In this document: piece by piece, positions 1 through 8,592 of the stretch | How positions within the stretch are numbered: the stretch's first letter is position 1 | How the letters are laid out: every line of letters begins with the position of its first letter | NCBI RefSeq assembly: GCF_028743715.1 | Contig: NZ_CP117996.1 | Coordinates: 2,108,001 to 2,172,000 of the forward strand | Reading direction: 5' to 3' | From: Microbacterium sp. Clip185 | Lineage (GTDB): Bacteria; Actinomycetota; Actinomycetes; Actinomycetales; Microbacteriaceae | DNA length: 64,000 nucleotides | Translations under genes and position numbers: made by a program | The notes under the pieces: generated by a model | What the model saw: only the letters and a program-made list of their open reading frames with translations | What the model was told of the DNA's origin: nothing | Database searches by the model: none

Positions 1-695
1 ACATCCGGCACGAGCTGAAGACGCCCATCACGATCGTGCGCGGGCACCTCGAGATGATGAACGTCGACGATCGCGAGGATGTCATCGGCATCCGCGACAT
101 GGGGATCTCCGAGCTCGACCGGATGACACGTCTCGTCGACGACATCGACCTGCTGTCGTCGGCGCAGGGCGATCAGTTCGAGATGCGCCCCGTCGACCTC
201 GGAATGCTCACCGAGCGCGTCGGCGAGCTCGTCTGCGCCATCTCCGGCCATCCCTTCTCGCTCGCCCGCAGTGCGCGCGGTGTCGTGGTCGCAGATGCCG
301 ACCGGCTCACCCAGGCCTGGTTGCAGCTCGCCGACAACGCCGCGAAGTACACGCCCGCCGGAAGTCCCATCGAGGTCGGCAGCGACGTCGTGGACGGCGA
401 GGCGAGGCTGTGGGTGCGCGACCACGGTGCGGGCATTCCGCCTGCGGCCCGGCGCCGCATCTTCCAGCGGTTCGCCCGCGTCGACGCGAACCGCGCCGTC
501 GAGGGCTCTGGTCTGGGTCTCGCCATCGTCGAGGCGATCGCGCAGGCCCACGGCGGCTCCGTCGACGTGACCGACACGCCCGGCGGCGGCGCCACGTTCA
601 CGGTGCGTGTGCCGACCAGCGGCCATCCGTCCACTCTGGTCCCGACGCCCGTGCGCGCCGGCGACGTCGTTATGCAGCGAGAGGCAACCACATGA
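1..695 (+). CDS. Sensor histidine kinase, C-terminal part (5' truncated by window edge)
   Basis: The reading frame is open from base 3, so the gene begins upstream of the window. It opens inside the dimerisation/phosphoacceptor domain: the H-box HELKTP is encoded from base 9, with the phospho-accepting His at 9-11. The HATPase domain follows with an N-box (LADNAAKYTP), G1 box (DHGAGIP), F-box (IFQRFARVD) and G2 box (GSGLGLAIV). The sensor and membrane part is not visible, so the stimulus is unknown. The stop codon overlaps the start of the downstream response regulator (ATGA), so the two are translationally coupled partners. Confidence 0.93.
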   Translation, partial: IRHELKTPITIVRGHLEMMNVDDREDVIGIRDMGISELDRMTRLVDDIDLLSSAQGDQFEMRPVDLGMLTERVGELVCAISGHPFSLARSARGVVVADADRLTQAWLQLADNAAKYTPAGSPIEVGSDVVDGEARLWVRDHGAGIPPAARRRIFQRFARVDANRAVEGSGLGLAIVEAIAQAHGGSVDVTDTPGGGATFTVRVPTSGHPSTLVPTPVRAGDVVMQREATT

Positions 696-1348
696 CCTTG
701 ATCCTGATCGCGGAGGATGAACCCCGCATCTCTGCTTTCGTGAAGCGGGGACTGGAGTCCGCGGGATTCGCCACCGAGGTGGTCGAGGACGGGAACGACG
801 CTCTGGAGCGTGCGCTCTCGGGCGAGGTCGACCTTCTCCTGCTCGATGTCGGGCTGCCCGGCATGGACGGCTTCGAGGTGCTCCGGCACGTGCGCGGGCA
901 GGGTTCGCACCTGCCGGTCATCATGCTGACCGCCCGCAGCAGCACCCGCGACACGGTCGACGGCCTGAATGCCGGTGCGAACGACTATGTGCCGAAGCCG
1001 TTCAAGTTCGACGAGCTCCTGGCTCGCGTGCGCTCGCGCCTGCGCGAGAACGTCGCGACCGGCAGCATCGCGATCGTCCACGGCGATGTGATCCTCGACG
1101 TGCTCTCGCGGCGTGCGAGCGTCGAAGGACGCGAGATCGATCTGTCTGCGCGAGAGTTCGCCCTCGCGGAGCAGTTCCTGCGCCACCCCGGTCAGGTGCT
1201 CAGCCGCGAGCAGCTGCTGAGCCGCGTCTGGGGACTCGACTTCGACCCGGGCTCCAACGTGGTCGACGTCTATGTGCGCTACCTGCGCGCCAAGTTCGGT
1301 CACGAGCGCATCGTCACGGTGCGCGGCGCCGGCTACCGCTGGGAGTGA
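692..1348 (+). CDS. OmpR/PhoB-family response regulator
   Basis: 218 aa. The receiver domain spans about residues 1-120, with the acidic pair near residue 9 (AEDEP), phospho-acceptor Asp52 (LLLLDVGLPG) and the conserved Lys102 (VPKPF). A winged-helix trans_reg_C domain follows and ends in the typical TVRGAGYRWE. It overlaps the histidine kinase stop by four bases, so it is very likely its cognate transcription factor. The order kinase-then-regulator is the reverse of the second pair at 48-50 kb. Target genes cannot be read from the sequence. Confidence 0.94.
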   Translation: MTLILIAEDEPRISAFVKRGLESAGFATEVVEDGNDALERALSGEVDLLLLDVGLPGMDGFEVLRHVRGQGSHLPVIMLTARSSTRDTVDGLNAGANDYVPKPFKFDELLARVRSRLRENVATGSIAIVHGDVILDVLSRRASVEGREIDLSAREFALAEQFLRHPGQVLSREQLLSRVWGLDFDPGSNVVDVYVRYLRAKFGHERIVTVRGAGYRWE

Positions 1349-1407
1349 GCGCCCCGCATCCGCACCTGCCCGAGGGCGGGTGATCTCGCGCGCCCCGAAA
1401 CGGAGAA

Positions 1408-1437
1408 GGCCCCCGGCGCTGGGGGACGCCGGGGGCC
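1408..1437. terminator. Strong GC hairpin downstream of the response regulator
   Basis: A perfect 11-bp stem (1408-1418 with 1427-1437) and an 8-base loop sit 60 bp after the regulator's stop and between two convergent genes. On the minus strand the stem is followed by a T-rich TTCTCCGTTTC stretch, so it could stop phoH readthrough as well as forward transcription. Confidence 0.6.
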
Positions 1438-1445
1438 ACAGAGAG

Positions 1446-1501
1446 ATCACGGGACCCGAACCCGTGATGCCCGCCACCTCACCGGGGGGAATCGGTGGCG
1501 G
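1446..1501. other. Two further adjacent hairpins in the 1349-1648 convergent gap
   Basis: The 300-bp gap between the convergent regulator and phoH genes contains no credible gene. Beside the terminator at 1408-1437 lie two more inverted repeats: 1446-1453 with 1461-1468 (8 bp, 7-base loop) and 1471-1478 with 1494-1501 (8 bp). On the minus strand the latter's loop carries six consecutive Cs. Three hairpins in 95 bp is more than a simple terminator needs; a structured small RNA on the minus strand is possible but unproven. Confidence 0.4.
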
Positions 1502-1648
1502 ATTTCTTCTCCAGTTTTTCTTCGCCGTCAGAGTCTGGGGGAACTCGTTCCAGCGGTGAATGACAATGTCGCGTCATCCGTGTTCTCCATCATCCGCGGC
1601 CGCCGTGAGAGCACAAGGAGGATCGGGTGAGAAAGCTCTCATACGGCC

Positions 1649-3004
1649 TCATGAGAGCTCCCCTGCCTCCAGCAGGTCGGTCACGAGGGCCGCGATCGCG
1701 GAGCGCTCCGAGCGCGTCAGGGTGACGTGCCCGAACAGCGAGTGCCCCTTGAGGGTCTCGATGACCGAGGCGATGCCGTCGTGGCGTCCGACCCGCAGGT
1801 TGTCGCGCTGGGCGACGTCGTGGGTGAGCACCACACGCGAGTTCTGGCCGATGCGGCTGAGCACGGTCAGCAGCACGTTGCGCTCGAGCGACTGCGCCTC
1901 GTCCACGATCACGAACGCGTCGTGCAGCGAACGTCCCCGGATGTGGGTCAGCGGCAGCACCTCGAGGATGCCGCGCGCGACGACCTCTTCCAGCACGTTC
2001 GAGCTGACGACCGAGCCGAGCGTGTCGAACACCGCCTGACCCCAGGGGTTCATCTTCTCCTGGGCGTCACCGGGCAGGTAACCGAGCTCCTGGCCGCCGA
2101 CGGCGAACAGCGGGCGGAACACGATGATCTTCCGCTGCTGCTGGCGCTCCAGCACCGCTTCCAGCGCCGCGCACAGGGCGAGCGCCGATTTGCCGGTGCC
2201 GGCGCGGCCGCCGAGCGAGACGATTCCCACATCCGGGTCCGAGAGCAGGTCGATCGCGATGCGCTGCTCCGCCGAGCGGCCGTGCAGCCCGAACACATCG
2301 CGGTCGCCGCGCACGAGCCGGAACTCGCCGTCGCCGGTGACCCGGCCGAGAGCGGACCCGCGCTCGGAATGCACGATGAGCCCCGTGTTGACGGGCAGAC
2401 CCCGCACGTCGTCGCTCGAGGCGACATCGCTCTCGTACAGGTCGCTCATCTCGTCGCCCGAGACGTCGATGTCGGCGATGCCGGTCCAGCCAGAGTCCGC
2501 CGCCTGCTCGGCGAGGTACTCCTCCGCGAGGATGCCCAGAGAGGCAGCCTTGACGCGCATCGGGAGGTCCTTGGAGACCACCGTGACGTCGTGGCCCTCC
2601 TGCTGGAGGTGCATGGCGACGGCGAGGATGCGGGTGTCGTTGTCGCCGAGCCGCATCCCGCTCGGGAGCACCGAGGGGTCGGTGTTGGTCAGTTCGACGC
2701 GCAGCGACCCGCCGGCGCCGACGGGGACGGGGAAGTCGAGGCGACCGTGCTCGACACGAAGCTCGTCGAGGTGTCGCAGCGCCTGGCGCGCGAAGTAACC
2801 CAGCTCCGGATCATGTCTCTTGGCCTCCAGTTCGGTGATGACGACGACGGGGATCACGACCGAGTGCTCCGCGAAGCGGAAGAACGCTCGGGGATCGCTC
2901 AGAAGCACCGAGGTGTCCAAAACATAAGAGCGCAGGTCAGTTTCCTGATCTGCGCTCTGCTGGACGGTCGCCCGCTGCTGCTGGTGTGGTGCTCGTGTGG
3001 TCAC
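1649..3004 (-). CDS. PhoH family protein: PIN domain fused to PhoH ATPase (PhoH2 type)
   Basis: 451 aa. An N-terminal PIN nuclease domain begins at [12 protein letters not shown] (Asp30) and includes [12 protein letters not shown] PhoH-type P-loop ATPase follows, with Walker A GRAGTGKS near residue 270 and Walker [11 protein letters not shown] near residue 368. PIN-PhoH fusions of this kind are known in actinobacteria as PhoH2, described as sequence-specific RNA helicase/ribonuclease proteins. The start is a GTG preceded by a GGGGAG ribosome-binding site. It lies 186 bp downstream of the cis-prenyltransferase gene on the same strand. The phosphate link implied by the name is historical and is not supported here. 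Confidence 0.92.
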   Translation of the reverse strand: MTTRAPHQQQRATVQQSADQETDLRSYVLDTSVLLSDPRAFFRFAEHSVVIPVVVITELEAKRHDPELGYFARQALRHLDELRVEHGRLDFPVPVGAGGSLRVELTNTDPSVLPSGMRLGDNDTRILAVAMHLQQEGHDVTVVSKDLPMRVKAASLGILAEEYLAEQAADSGWTGIADIDVSGDEMSDLYESDVASSDDVRGLPVNTGLIVHSERGSALGRVTGDGEFRLVRGDRDVFGLHGRSAEQRIAIDLLSDPDVGIVSLGGRAGTGKSALALCAALEAVLERQQQRKIIVFRPLFAVGGQELGYLPGDAQEKMNPWGQAVFDTLGSVVSSNVLEEVVARGILEVLPLTHIRGRSLHDAFVIVDEAQSLERNVLLTVLSRIGQNSRVVLTHDVAQRDNLRVGRHDGIASVIETLKGHSLFGHVTLTRSERSAIAALVTDLLEAGELS

Positions 3005-3086
3005 AACCCACTCCCCTTCCGGGCCCGTGGCCCGGGGTCTCTCGAGTCGACCGGTGGGTAGCGAGTCGCTTCCTGGGGCCGACTCG

Positions 3087-3105
3087 AACGGGCGCCGTGC
3101 CCGTT
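3087..3105 (-). terminator. Possible hairpin after the cis-prenyltransferase gene
   Basis: AACGGGC and GCCCGTT form a 7-bp stem with a 5-base loop in the 186-bp gap between the prenyltransferase stop and phoH. No T-run follows, so a termination role is only suggested by position. Confidence 0.3.
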
Positions 3106-3190
3106 GTGATGACCGTACGACCTCCGCGGGATCCGCGGGGCCGAAATCGGCGCGTGTCGCGTTAAGAGTTCGTGAACGGCGCCGCGGCGC

Positions 3191-3976
3191 TCACTTGCCG
3201 AAGCGACGGTCGCGGCGCGCGTAATCGCGGATGGCGCGCAGCAGGTCGACCTCGCGGAGGTCGGGGCCGAGGGCCTCCACGAAGTAGAACTCGCTGTGGG
3301 CGGACTGCCAGAGCAGGAAATCGCTGAGGCGCTGCTCGCCCGACGTGCGGATCACGAGGTCGGGGTCGGGCTGGCCGCCCGTGTAGAGGTGCTCGCCGAT
3401 CTGCTCGGGCGTGAGGCTCTCGGCGAGCTCTTCCAGCGAGCCGCCGGTGTGGTCGTACTGCGTGATGATGCTGCGCACCGCATCCACGATCTCGCCGCGA
3501 CCGCCGTAGCCGACGGCGAGGTTGACGTGCATGCCGGTGTTGCCCGCCGTACGTTCCTGCACGTCGGCCAGCACGTGGGCGAGCTCCTGGGGCAGCGGGG
3601 CCGCGCGGCCCACGTGCTGCACCCGCCAGTCGCGTTCGTGCGACAGCTCGTCGGCGAGCTCGGCGATGATCTCGATGAGATCGGCCAGCTCCTTCGAGTC
3701 GCGCTTGGTGAGGTTGTCGATCGAGAGGAGGTAGAGCGAGACGACCTTCACCCCGAGCTCGTCGCACCAGCGCAGGAACTCGCGCATCTTGGCCGCGCCC
3801 GCACGATGCCCGTGCGCCGCGGAGTCGTACCCCAGCTGACGCGCCCAGCGCCGGTTGCCGTCGATCATCATCGCGACGTGTCGAGGAACGGATGCGGGCG
3901 GGATCTGCCGGCGCAGACGATTGCTGTAGAGACGGTAGAGGGGCCCTCGCCCCTCACTCTCCCGACCGCTGGTCAC
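3191..3976 (-). CDS. uppS: Isoprenyl transferase (cis-prenyl diphosphate synthase)
   Basis: 261 aa. It carries the catalytic MMIDGNRRWAR motif (Asp39), which binds Mg-diphosphate in undecaprenyl/decaprenyl diphosphate synthases, and the later YLLSIDNL and GYGGRGEI motifs. The family condenses isopentenyl diphosphate onto an allylic primer to make the lipid carrier for cell-wall synthesis. Actinobacteria often have two paralogues; the length and N-terminus (LYRLYSNRLRRQ) resemble the shorter mycobacterial Z-farnesyl diphosphate synthase type, so the product chain length is uncertain. GTG start. A TAGCGT hexamer lies 6 nt upstream, but AGGGGA between them could also act as a ribosome-binding site. 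Confidence 0.92.
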   Translation of the reverse strand: MTSGRESEGRGPLYRLYSNRLRRQIPPASVPRHVAMMIDGNRRWARQLGYDSAAHGHRAGAAKMREFLRWCDELGVKVVSLYLLSIDNLTKRDSKELADLIEIIAELADELSHERDWRVQHVGRAAPLPQELAHVLADVQERTAGNTGMHVNLAVGYGGRGEIVDAVRSIITQYDHTGGSLEELAESLTPEQIGEHLYTGGQPDPDLVIRTSGEQRLSDFLLWQSAHSEFYFVEALGPDLREVDLLRAIRDYARRDRRFGK

Positions 3977-3982
3977 TCCCCT

Positions 3983-3988
3983 ACGCTA
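3983..3988 (-). promoter_or_regulatory. Probable -10 element of the cis-prenyltransferase gene
   Basis: TAGCGT on the minus strand, six bases before the GTG start, the same spacing as several other genes here; the intervening AGGGGA leaves a leadered reading possible. Confidence 0.45.
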
Positions 3989-4063
3989 CCGCCAGCACGG
4001 CTCAAGACACGCGCATTCGGCGAACGCTGAGGCTATGTGCGGCCTGCGGCATACCCCGCGGCA

Positions 4064-4069
4064 TACCCT
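4064..4069 (+). promoter_or_regulatory. -10 element, leaderless start of hemolysin III gene
   Basis: TACCCT ends six bases before the ATG at 4076. Transcription would begin at or next to the start codon. This also argues for the ATG at 4076 rather than an in-frame ATG at 4037, which would lie upstream of the promoter. Confidence 0.6.
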
Positions 4070-4075
4070 GGGCAC

Positions 4076-4789
4076 ATGACCCCCTCCGGCGTTCCCGACG
4101 TGCCCTCGCTGCCGCTGATCGACGCCGCTGAGAAGGATGCCAACACGGAGATCCGCCCCACCTGGCGCGGCTGGATCCACGCGGGCACCTTCCCGGTCGC
4201 GATCGCCGCCGGCATCGTTCTGATCGTTCTCGCGCACGGCACCGCGGCCAAGTGGTCTGCGGCCGTGTTCATGACCACCTCGCTGCTCTTGTTCGGCAAC
4301 TCCGCGTTGTATCACCGCTTCGATTGGAAGCCGCGCACGAAGGTCGTCCTCAAGCGGATCGACCACGCCAACATCCTGCTGCTGATCGCGGGAACCTACA
4401 CACCGCTGGCGGTGCTGGCGCTTCCTCCCGAGAAGTCGGTGCTGCTGCTGAGCCTCGTGTGGGGCGGGGCGATCCTCGGCATCCTCTTCCGGGTCTTCTG
4501 GATCCACGCGCCGCGCTGGCTGTACGTGGCGCTGTACATCCTGCTCGGCTGGGCGGCGGTCATGTACATCGTCGACCTGCTCAATGCGAACGTCGCGATG
4601 ATGGTGCTCGTCATCGTCGGCGGTCTGCTCTACACCGGCGGCGCCGTCGTCTACGCGCTCAAGCGGCCCAACCCGTGGCCCGGAAAGTTCGGGTTCCACG
4701 AGATCTTCCATGTCTGCACCGTGCTGGCGTTCCTCTGCCACTGGGCGGCGTGCCTGCTCATCTGCCTCGCCCCCGCCTACAACGGCTGA
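4076..4789 (+). CDS. Hemolysin III family membrane protein (PAQR/YqfA-like)
   Basis: 237 aa from the chosen ATG. Seven or so hydrophobic segments run through the protein. Family landmarks are NSALYHRFDW, RIDHANILLLIAGTYTP and the C-terminal FHEIFHVCTVLAFLCHW; the Ser, Asp and His residues in them match the metal site of PAQR-superfamily hydrolases. The family name comes from Bacillus cereus hemolysin III, but most members have no shown lytic role, so a housekeeping membrane-lipid or homeostasis function is more likely. It converges on the small membrane protein gene, with a 3-bp gap. Confidence 0.9.
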   Translation: MTPSGVPDVPSLPLIDAAEKDANTEIRPTWRGWIHAGTFPVAIAAGIVLIVLAHGTAAKWSAAVFMTTSLLLFGNSALYHRFDWKPRTKVVLKRIDHANILLLIAGTYTPLAVLALPPEKSVLLLSLVWGGAILGILFRVFWIHAPRWLYVALYILLGWAAVMYIVDLLNANVAMMVLVIVGGLLYTGGAVVYALKRPNPWPGKFGFHEIFHVCTVLAFLCHWAACLLICLAPAYNG

Positions 4790-4792
4790 GAC

Positions 4793-5077
4793 TCAGCGCT
4801 GCGCGGGGTCGATGTCCTCGTCGTCGGTCTCCGAGTCGCGCTCGGCGGCATCGCCCTGCTTCGCCGCCAGCTCTTCCGCATCCAGCTGCTCGCGGATCTC
4901 GGACCGATAGCGCCCACGACGGATGCGGCGCAGCATGTCCCACACCAGCACGATCACCGCGACACCCACGAGCGCGATGGCGGCGAAGCCCCAGGGGCCG
5001 GGGGTCACGAGCAGCGGGTCGACATCGGTCGGCGTCGGGGTCGGGGTCACCTCGGCGAGCCACACGGCCAGGTGCAT
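4793..5077 (-). CDS. Small single-pass membrane protein with acidic tail
   Basis: 94 aa, unrecognised family. A short Thr/Pro-rich N-terminus (TPTPTPTD) precedes one membrane helix at about residues 30-48 (FAAIALVGVAVIVLVWDML). Next comes a basic stretch (RRIRRGRYR), giving an N-out/C-in topology, then a strongly acidic tail (SETDDEDIDPA). The start is backed by GGAGAC six bases upstream of the ATG. It may share the control region with the divergent DUF4307 gene. No function can be inferred. Confidence 0.75.
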   Translation of the reverse strand: MHLAVWLAEVTPTPTPTDVDPLLVTPGPWGFAAIALVGVAVIVLVWDMLRRIRRGRYRSEIREQLDAEELAAKQGDAAERDSETDDEDIDPAQR

Positions 5078-5143
5078 GGATGTCTCCGTTCCGCGCGCGA
5101 GCGCTTAGCCTGGACTCAAGCCTAATTCCCGATCCGAGGGTCC

Positions 5144-5539
5144 ATGACGACGCAAGAACTGCTCGACGAGCGTTACGGCCGCACCCGCGGTGCCCGTTCC
5201 GGACGTTTCTGGGCCGTGTTCGCATCCGTCGGTATCGCGGCTGCTGTGATCATCGCCGGCTGGTACGCGTTCTCGGCCAGTTCCTCGTCGGTGGATGCGG
5301 TCACGACCGGCTACCAGCTGGTCGATGAGCACACCACGAGCGTCTCGTTCCAGGTGACCGTGCCGCCGAACACGGCGGTCGCGTGCGTGCTCGAGGCGCA
5401 GGATGAGGAGCACGGTGTCGTGGGCTGGCGAGTGGTCGAGTACCCGCCCTCCCCCGAGCACACGCGGGCTTTCGTGGAGCAGATTCCGATCACCGCTGAG
5501 GCGACCACGGGATTGGTCAACGGATGCTGGGTGCCGTAG
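5144..5539 (+). CDS. DUF4307 family membrane protein
   Basis: 131 aa. The N-terminus LDERYGRTR followed by one transmembrane helix (about residues 25-45) and an extracytoplasmic domain with two cysteines (AVACVLEAQD and NGCWVP) is typical of DUF4307, an actinobacterial family often found next to greA. The two cysteines could form a disulfide. Function unknown. A hairpin terminator separates it from greA. Confidence 0.83.
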   Translation: MTTQELLDERYGRTRGARSGRFWAVFASVGIAAAVIIAGWYAFSASSSSVDAVTTGYQLVDEHTTSVSFQVTVPPNTAVACVLEAQDEEHGVVGWRVVEYPPSPEHTRAFVEQIPITAEATTGLVNGCWVP

Positions 5540-5559
5540 GCTGACGGAAACTGATCGAC

Positions 5560-5585
5560 GACGCCCTGGCAACCGCCAGGGCGTC
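5560..5585 (+). terminator. Rho-independent-type hairpin after DUF4307 gene
   Basis: Perfect 11-bp stem, GACGCCCTGGC with GCCAGGGCGTC, 4-base loop, followed by only two Ts. It lies 20 bp after the stop and 50 bp before greA. Confidence 0.7.
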
Positions 5586-5635
5586 TTGGCATAGTTGCGG
5601 CGCCTTGCGCTGCGACTCACGACGAAGGAGAGACC

Positions 5636-6127
5636 GTGTCTTCTGACGCAACGGTGAGCTTCCTCACTCAGGACGCCTACGACCGGCTGGTTGCCGAGCT
5701 CGAGCACCTGTCCACGACCGGCCGCGAGGAGATCGCGAAGCGGATCGAGGCGGCTCGTGAAGAGGGCGATCTCAAGGAGAACGGCGGCTACCACGCCGCG
5801 AAGGACGAGCAGGGCAAGCAGGAGGCCCGCATCCGCACGCTGCAGGCGATGCTGAAGAACGCCAAGGTGGGCGAGGCTCCCGAGTCGACCGGTGTGGTCG
5901 AGTCCGGCACCGTGGTGACCGCGATCGTCGCCGGCGGCGAAGAGGTGTTCCTGCTGGGCAACCGCGAGATCGCGGCGGGCAGCGAGCTCGACGTCTACAG
6001 CGAGGCGTCGCCGCTGGGTGCCGCCATCCTGGGCCTGCGCGAGGGCGAGAAGACCTCGTACACCGCCCCCAACGGCCGCGAGATCGCGGTCGAGGTCGTG
6101 AAGGTCGAGACCTACACGGGCCAGTGA
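5636..6127 (+). CDS. greA: Transcription elongation factor GreA
   Basis: 163 aa, the usual length. The N-terminal coiled-coil carries the acidic tip EEGDLKENGGYHAAKDEQG, whose Asp and Glu stimulate RNA polymerase to cleave backtracked transcripts. The C-terminal FKBP-like domain ends with GLREGEKTSYTAPNGR. GTG start with AAGGAG five bases upstream. It converges on ilvA with a 15-bp gap. Confidence 0.96.
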   Translation: MSSDATVSFLTQDAYDRLVAELEHLSTTGREEIAKRIEAAREEGDLKENGGYHAAKDEQGKQEARIRTLQAMLKNAKVGEAPESTGVVESGTVVTAIVAGGEEVFLLGNREIAAGSELDVYSEASPLGAAILGLREGEKTSYTAPNGREIAVEVVKVETYTGQ

Positions 6128-6134
6128 GCGCGGA

Positions 6135-6167
6135 CGCGCCGGTCAGTCGGCGACGACGACCGGCGCG
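6135..6167. terminator. Bidirectional hairpin between convergent greA and ilvA
   Basis: CGCGCCGGTC at 6135-6144 pairs with GACCGGCGCG at 6158-6167. The stem spans the 15-bp gap and the last codons of ilvA, so it could serve both genes. Confidence 0.5.
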
Positions 6168-7369
6168 AACCCCGCAGCCTCCAGTGCTGCGATCACTTCC
6201 GCGCGGTGCTCCATGCCCCGCGTCTCGACGCTGACCTGCAGGATCACTTCGCTGATCTGCAGGCCCTGCCCGTGACGGGTGTGCTGCACCTCGGTGACGT
6301 TCGCCCCGACGCGCGCGATGACCTCGGAGACCTGCACGAGCTGACCCGGACGATCGGGCAGCGGGATGCGCATCGTCATGTAGCGGCCCGCGGCGCTGAG
6401 TCCGTTGGAGATCACGCGCTGCAGCAACAGCGGGTCGATGTTGCCGCCCGAGAGCACTGAGACGACCGGACCCGACGCCGAGATCTTGCCGGTCATGAGG
6501 GCTGCGACGCCAACCGCACCCGCAGGCTCCACGACGAGCTTCGCGCGCTCCAGCAGCATGAGGATGGCGCGCGCGATGTCGTTCTCGTCGACCGTCACGA
6601 CCTCGTCGACCAGCTGGCGGATGATCTCGAACGGCACATCGCCGGGGCGGGCCACGGCGATGCCGTCGGCGATCGTCGGCGTCGTGGCGACCTCCAGGGG
6701 CACGCCCGCCGCCAAGGATGCGGGGTAGGCGGCGGAGTTGGCCGCCTGTACGCCGATGATGCGCACGGTGCGACCCTCGGCCGCGGCGCGGGCCTTGATG
6801 GCGGCGGCGACGCCGGCGGTGAGCCCGCCTCCGCCGATGCCGAGCACGACGGTGTCGACGGCCGGCAGGTCGTCGTAGACCTCGAGGCCGAGCGTGCCCT
6901 GGCCGACGACGATGTCGCGGTGGTCGAAGGGGTGGATCAGCACGGCGCCGGTGCGCTCGGCGAACTCGGCCGCGAGCCGCAGCGGCGTCTCGACGGTGTC
7001 GCCTTCGAGCACGACCTCGGCGCCGTAGCCGCGGGTGGCGAGAAGCTTCGGCACGGGCACACCCAGCGGCATGAAGATCGTCGCGGCGATGCCGAGCCGC
7101 TGCGCCGCGAGGGCGACGCCCTGTGCGTGGTTGCCCGCGGATGCGGCGACCACGCCGCGGGCGCGCTCCTCCTCGGTGAGGCGGGAGAGCCGATAGATCG
7201 CGCCGCGGATCTTGAACGAGCCGGTGCGCTGGAGGTTCTCCATCTTGAGGATCACGGGGGCGCCCACAATCTCGCTGAGCACCTGCGACTCGTCCATGGG
7301 CGTGCGGGTGATCAGGCCGGTGAGGGTGCGGGCCGCATCCTCGAAATCGGCCAGTGTGGGAAGACTCAC
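6143..7369 (-). CDS. ilvA: Threonine ammonia-lyase (threonine deaminase) with C-terminal ACT domain
   Basis: 408 aa. Fold-type II PLP enzyme that turns threonine into 2-oxobutyrate and ammonia. The PLP lysine is Lys53 in RTGSFKIRGA; the Gly-rich phosphate loop is GIGGGGLTAG. Residues from about 330 form one ACT domain (MRIPLPDRPGQLVQVSEVI). This single-ACT short form is common in actinobacteria; whether it feeds isoleucine synthesis or catabolism is not decided by sequence. The GTG start has AGGAG nine bases upstream and overlaps the stop of the AI-2E-family gene (GTGA), so the two form an operon. Confidence 0.93.
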   Translation of the reverse strand: MSLPTLADFEDAARTLTGLITRTPMDESQVLSEIVGAPVILKMENLQRTGSFKIRGAIYRLSRLTEEERARGVVAASAGNHAQGVALAAQRLGIAATIFMPLGVPVPKLLATRGYGAEVVLEGDTVETPLRLAAEFAERTGAVLIHPFDHRDIVVGQGTLGLEVYDDLPAVDTVVLGIGGGGLTAGVAAAIKARAAAEGRTVRIIGVQAANSAAYPASLAAGVPLEVATTPTIADGIAVARPGDVPFEIIRQLVDEVVTVDENDIARAILMLLERAKLVVEPAGAVGVAALMTGKISASGPVVSVLSGGNIDPLLLQRVISNGLSAAGRYMTMRIPLPDRPGQLVQVSEVIARVGANVTEVQHTRHGQGLQISEVILQVSVETRGMEHRAEVIAALEAAGFAPVVVAD

Positions 7370-8556
7370 CGCGTGGTTCTCCTTCGTTCGCGGGGCACAG
7401 TGCTCCAGATGAGTTCGCCCGGTTCGGGTGGCCTACCGGTCTCCCACGCGCGGCGGGAGAGGTAGAGGGCGAAGACGTTGACGAAGGCGGCCAGCGGTAC
7501 GGCGAACAGGGCGCCCGGGATGCCGGCGATCATGGCGCCGCCGGCGACCACGAGCACCACCGCGAGCGGGTGCACCTTGACGGCGGTGCCCATGAGGATG
7601 GGCTGCAGGATGTGGCCTTCGATCTGCTGCACGCCGAGCACGACGACCAGCATCCACAGCGCGATCCAGGGCCCGTTGTAGACGAGGGCGAGGAAGACCG
7701 CGAGGGCGCCGGTGACGACGGCTCCGACGAACGGGATGAACGCGCCGAGGAAGACGAGCACGCCGACCGGGATCGCGAGGGGCACGCCCAGCAGGAACGC
7801 GCCGAGGCCGATGCCGATCGCGTCGATCGTGGCCACGAGCAGCTGGGTGCGGGCGTATGTGACGACCGTCAGCCAGCCGGACTTGCCGGCGCCGTCGACG
7901 GCGGGGCGGGCGGCCTTGGGGAACAGGCGGATGACCCACTTCCAGATGCCGCCGCCGTCGGCGAGCACGCAGAGCAGGATGAAGATGGTCAGCAGCAGGC
8001 CGGTGGCGACGTGGCCGACGGTGGAGCCGATCGCGAGCGCGCCCGACCAGAGGAGCGAGGCCTGCTGTTCCAGCATGCCGAGACCCTGGCGCAGCATCCC
8101 GTCGATCTGGTCGGCGGTGAGGTGCAGCGGGCCGTCGATGAGGTAGGTGCGGAGGTCTTCGATCGCGCCGACGGTGCGGTCGCGCACCGATCCCCACTCC
8201 CGGGTGATCTGCCAGATCGCGAGCCAGAACAGGCCCGAGACGATGGCGATGGTGCCGAGCACGGAGGCCACAATGGCGAGCCAGCGCGGCCACCGGTGGC
8301 GCAGCATCCACGTGAACGCGGGCCACACGAGGGCGGCGATGAGGATCGCGATGAGCAGTGGAATGACCAGCAGCTTGAGCTGGATGATGATCCAGATCGC
8401 CACGCCCAGGGCCGCGGCGATCAGCAGGAAACGCCACGAGTATGCGGCGGCGATGCGGACGCCGCGCGGCACGCTGTGCGTGGTGTCGGAGCTGACGGTG
8501 CGCTGACGCAGGGCGTCGAAGAACGATCCGCGAGGCTTCTCGTCGGGCTCGGTCAT
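7366..8556 (-). CDS. AI-2E family transporter (UPF0118 membrane protein)
   Basis: About 396 aa with paired N-terminal helices, a middle soluble region and C-terminal helices. Family landmarks are LGVPLAIPVGVLVFLGAFIPFVG and QQIEGHILQPILMGTAVKVHPLAV. The family includes TqsA, an autoinducer-2 exporter, and Na+/H+ antiporters, so the substrate here is unknown. I prefer the ATG at 8556 over the GTG at 8559 because a TAGACT hexamer then lies exactly six bases upstream. First gene of an operon with ilvA. Confidence 0.9.
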   Translation of the reverse strand: MTEPDEKPRGSFFDALRQRTVSSDTTHSVPRGVRIAAAYSWRFLLIAAALGVAIWIIIQLKLLVIPLLIAILIAALVWPAFTWMLRHRWPRWLAIVASVLGTIAIVSGLFWLAIWQITREWGSVRDRTVGAIEDLRTYLIDGPLHLTADQIDGMLRQGLGMLEQQASLLWSGALAIGSTVGHVATGLLLTIFILLCVLADGGGIWKWVIRLFPKAARPAVDGAGKSGWLTVVTYARTQLLVATIDAIGIGLGAFLLGVPLAIPVGVLVFLGAFIPFVGAVVTGALAVFLALVYNGPWIALWMLVVVLGVQQIEGHILQPILMGTAVKVHPLAVVLVVAGGAMIAGIPGALFAVPLAAFVNVFALYLSRRAWETGRPPEPGELIWSTVPRERRRTTR

Positions 8557-8562
8557 CACGTC

Positions 8563-8568
8563 AGTCTA
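8563..8568 (-). promoter_or_regulatory. -10 element of the AI-2E family gene
   Basis: Minus-strand TAGACT, six bases before the ATG at 8556. It lies 18 bp from the forward -10 at 8587, so two leaderless promoters share a 42-bp divergent gap. Confidence 0.6.
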
Positions 8569-8586
8569 GTTGTCGGAGCCTGACGC

Positions 8587-8592
8587 TACGCT
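8587..8592 (+). promoter_or_regulatory. -10 element of the YcaQ-like gene
   Basis: TACGCT, six bases before the GTG at 8599; this decides the GTG start and implies a leaderless mRNA. Confidence 0.6.

Noticed and set aside
1441..1475. Sequence on the minus strand resembling a tRNA T-arm (ACGGG-TTCGGGT-CCCGT)
   Set aside because: The invariant A58 is G, no matching acceptor strand exists upstream, and no anticodon arm can be drawn. It is one of three simple hairpins.
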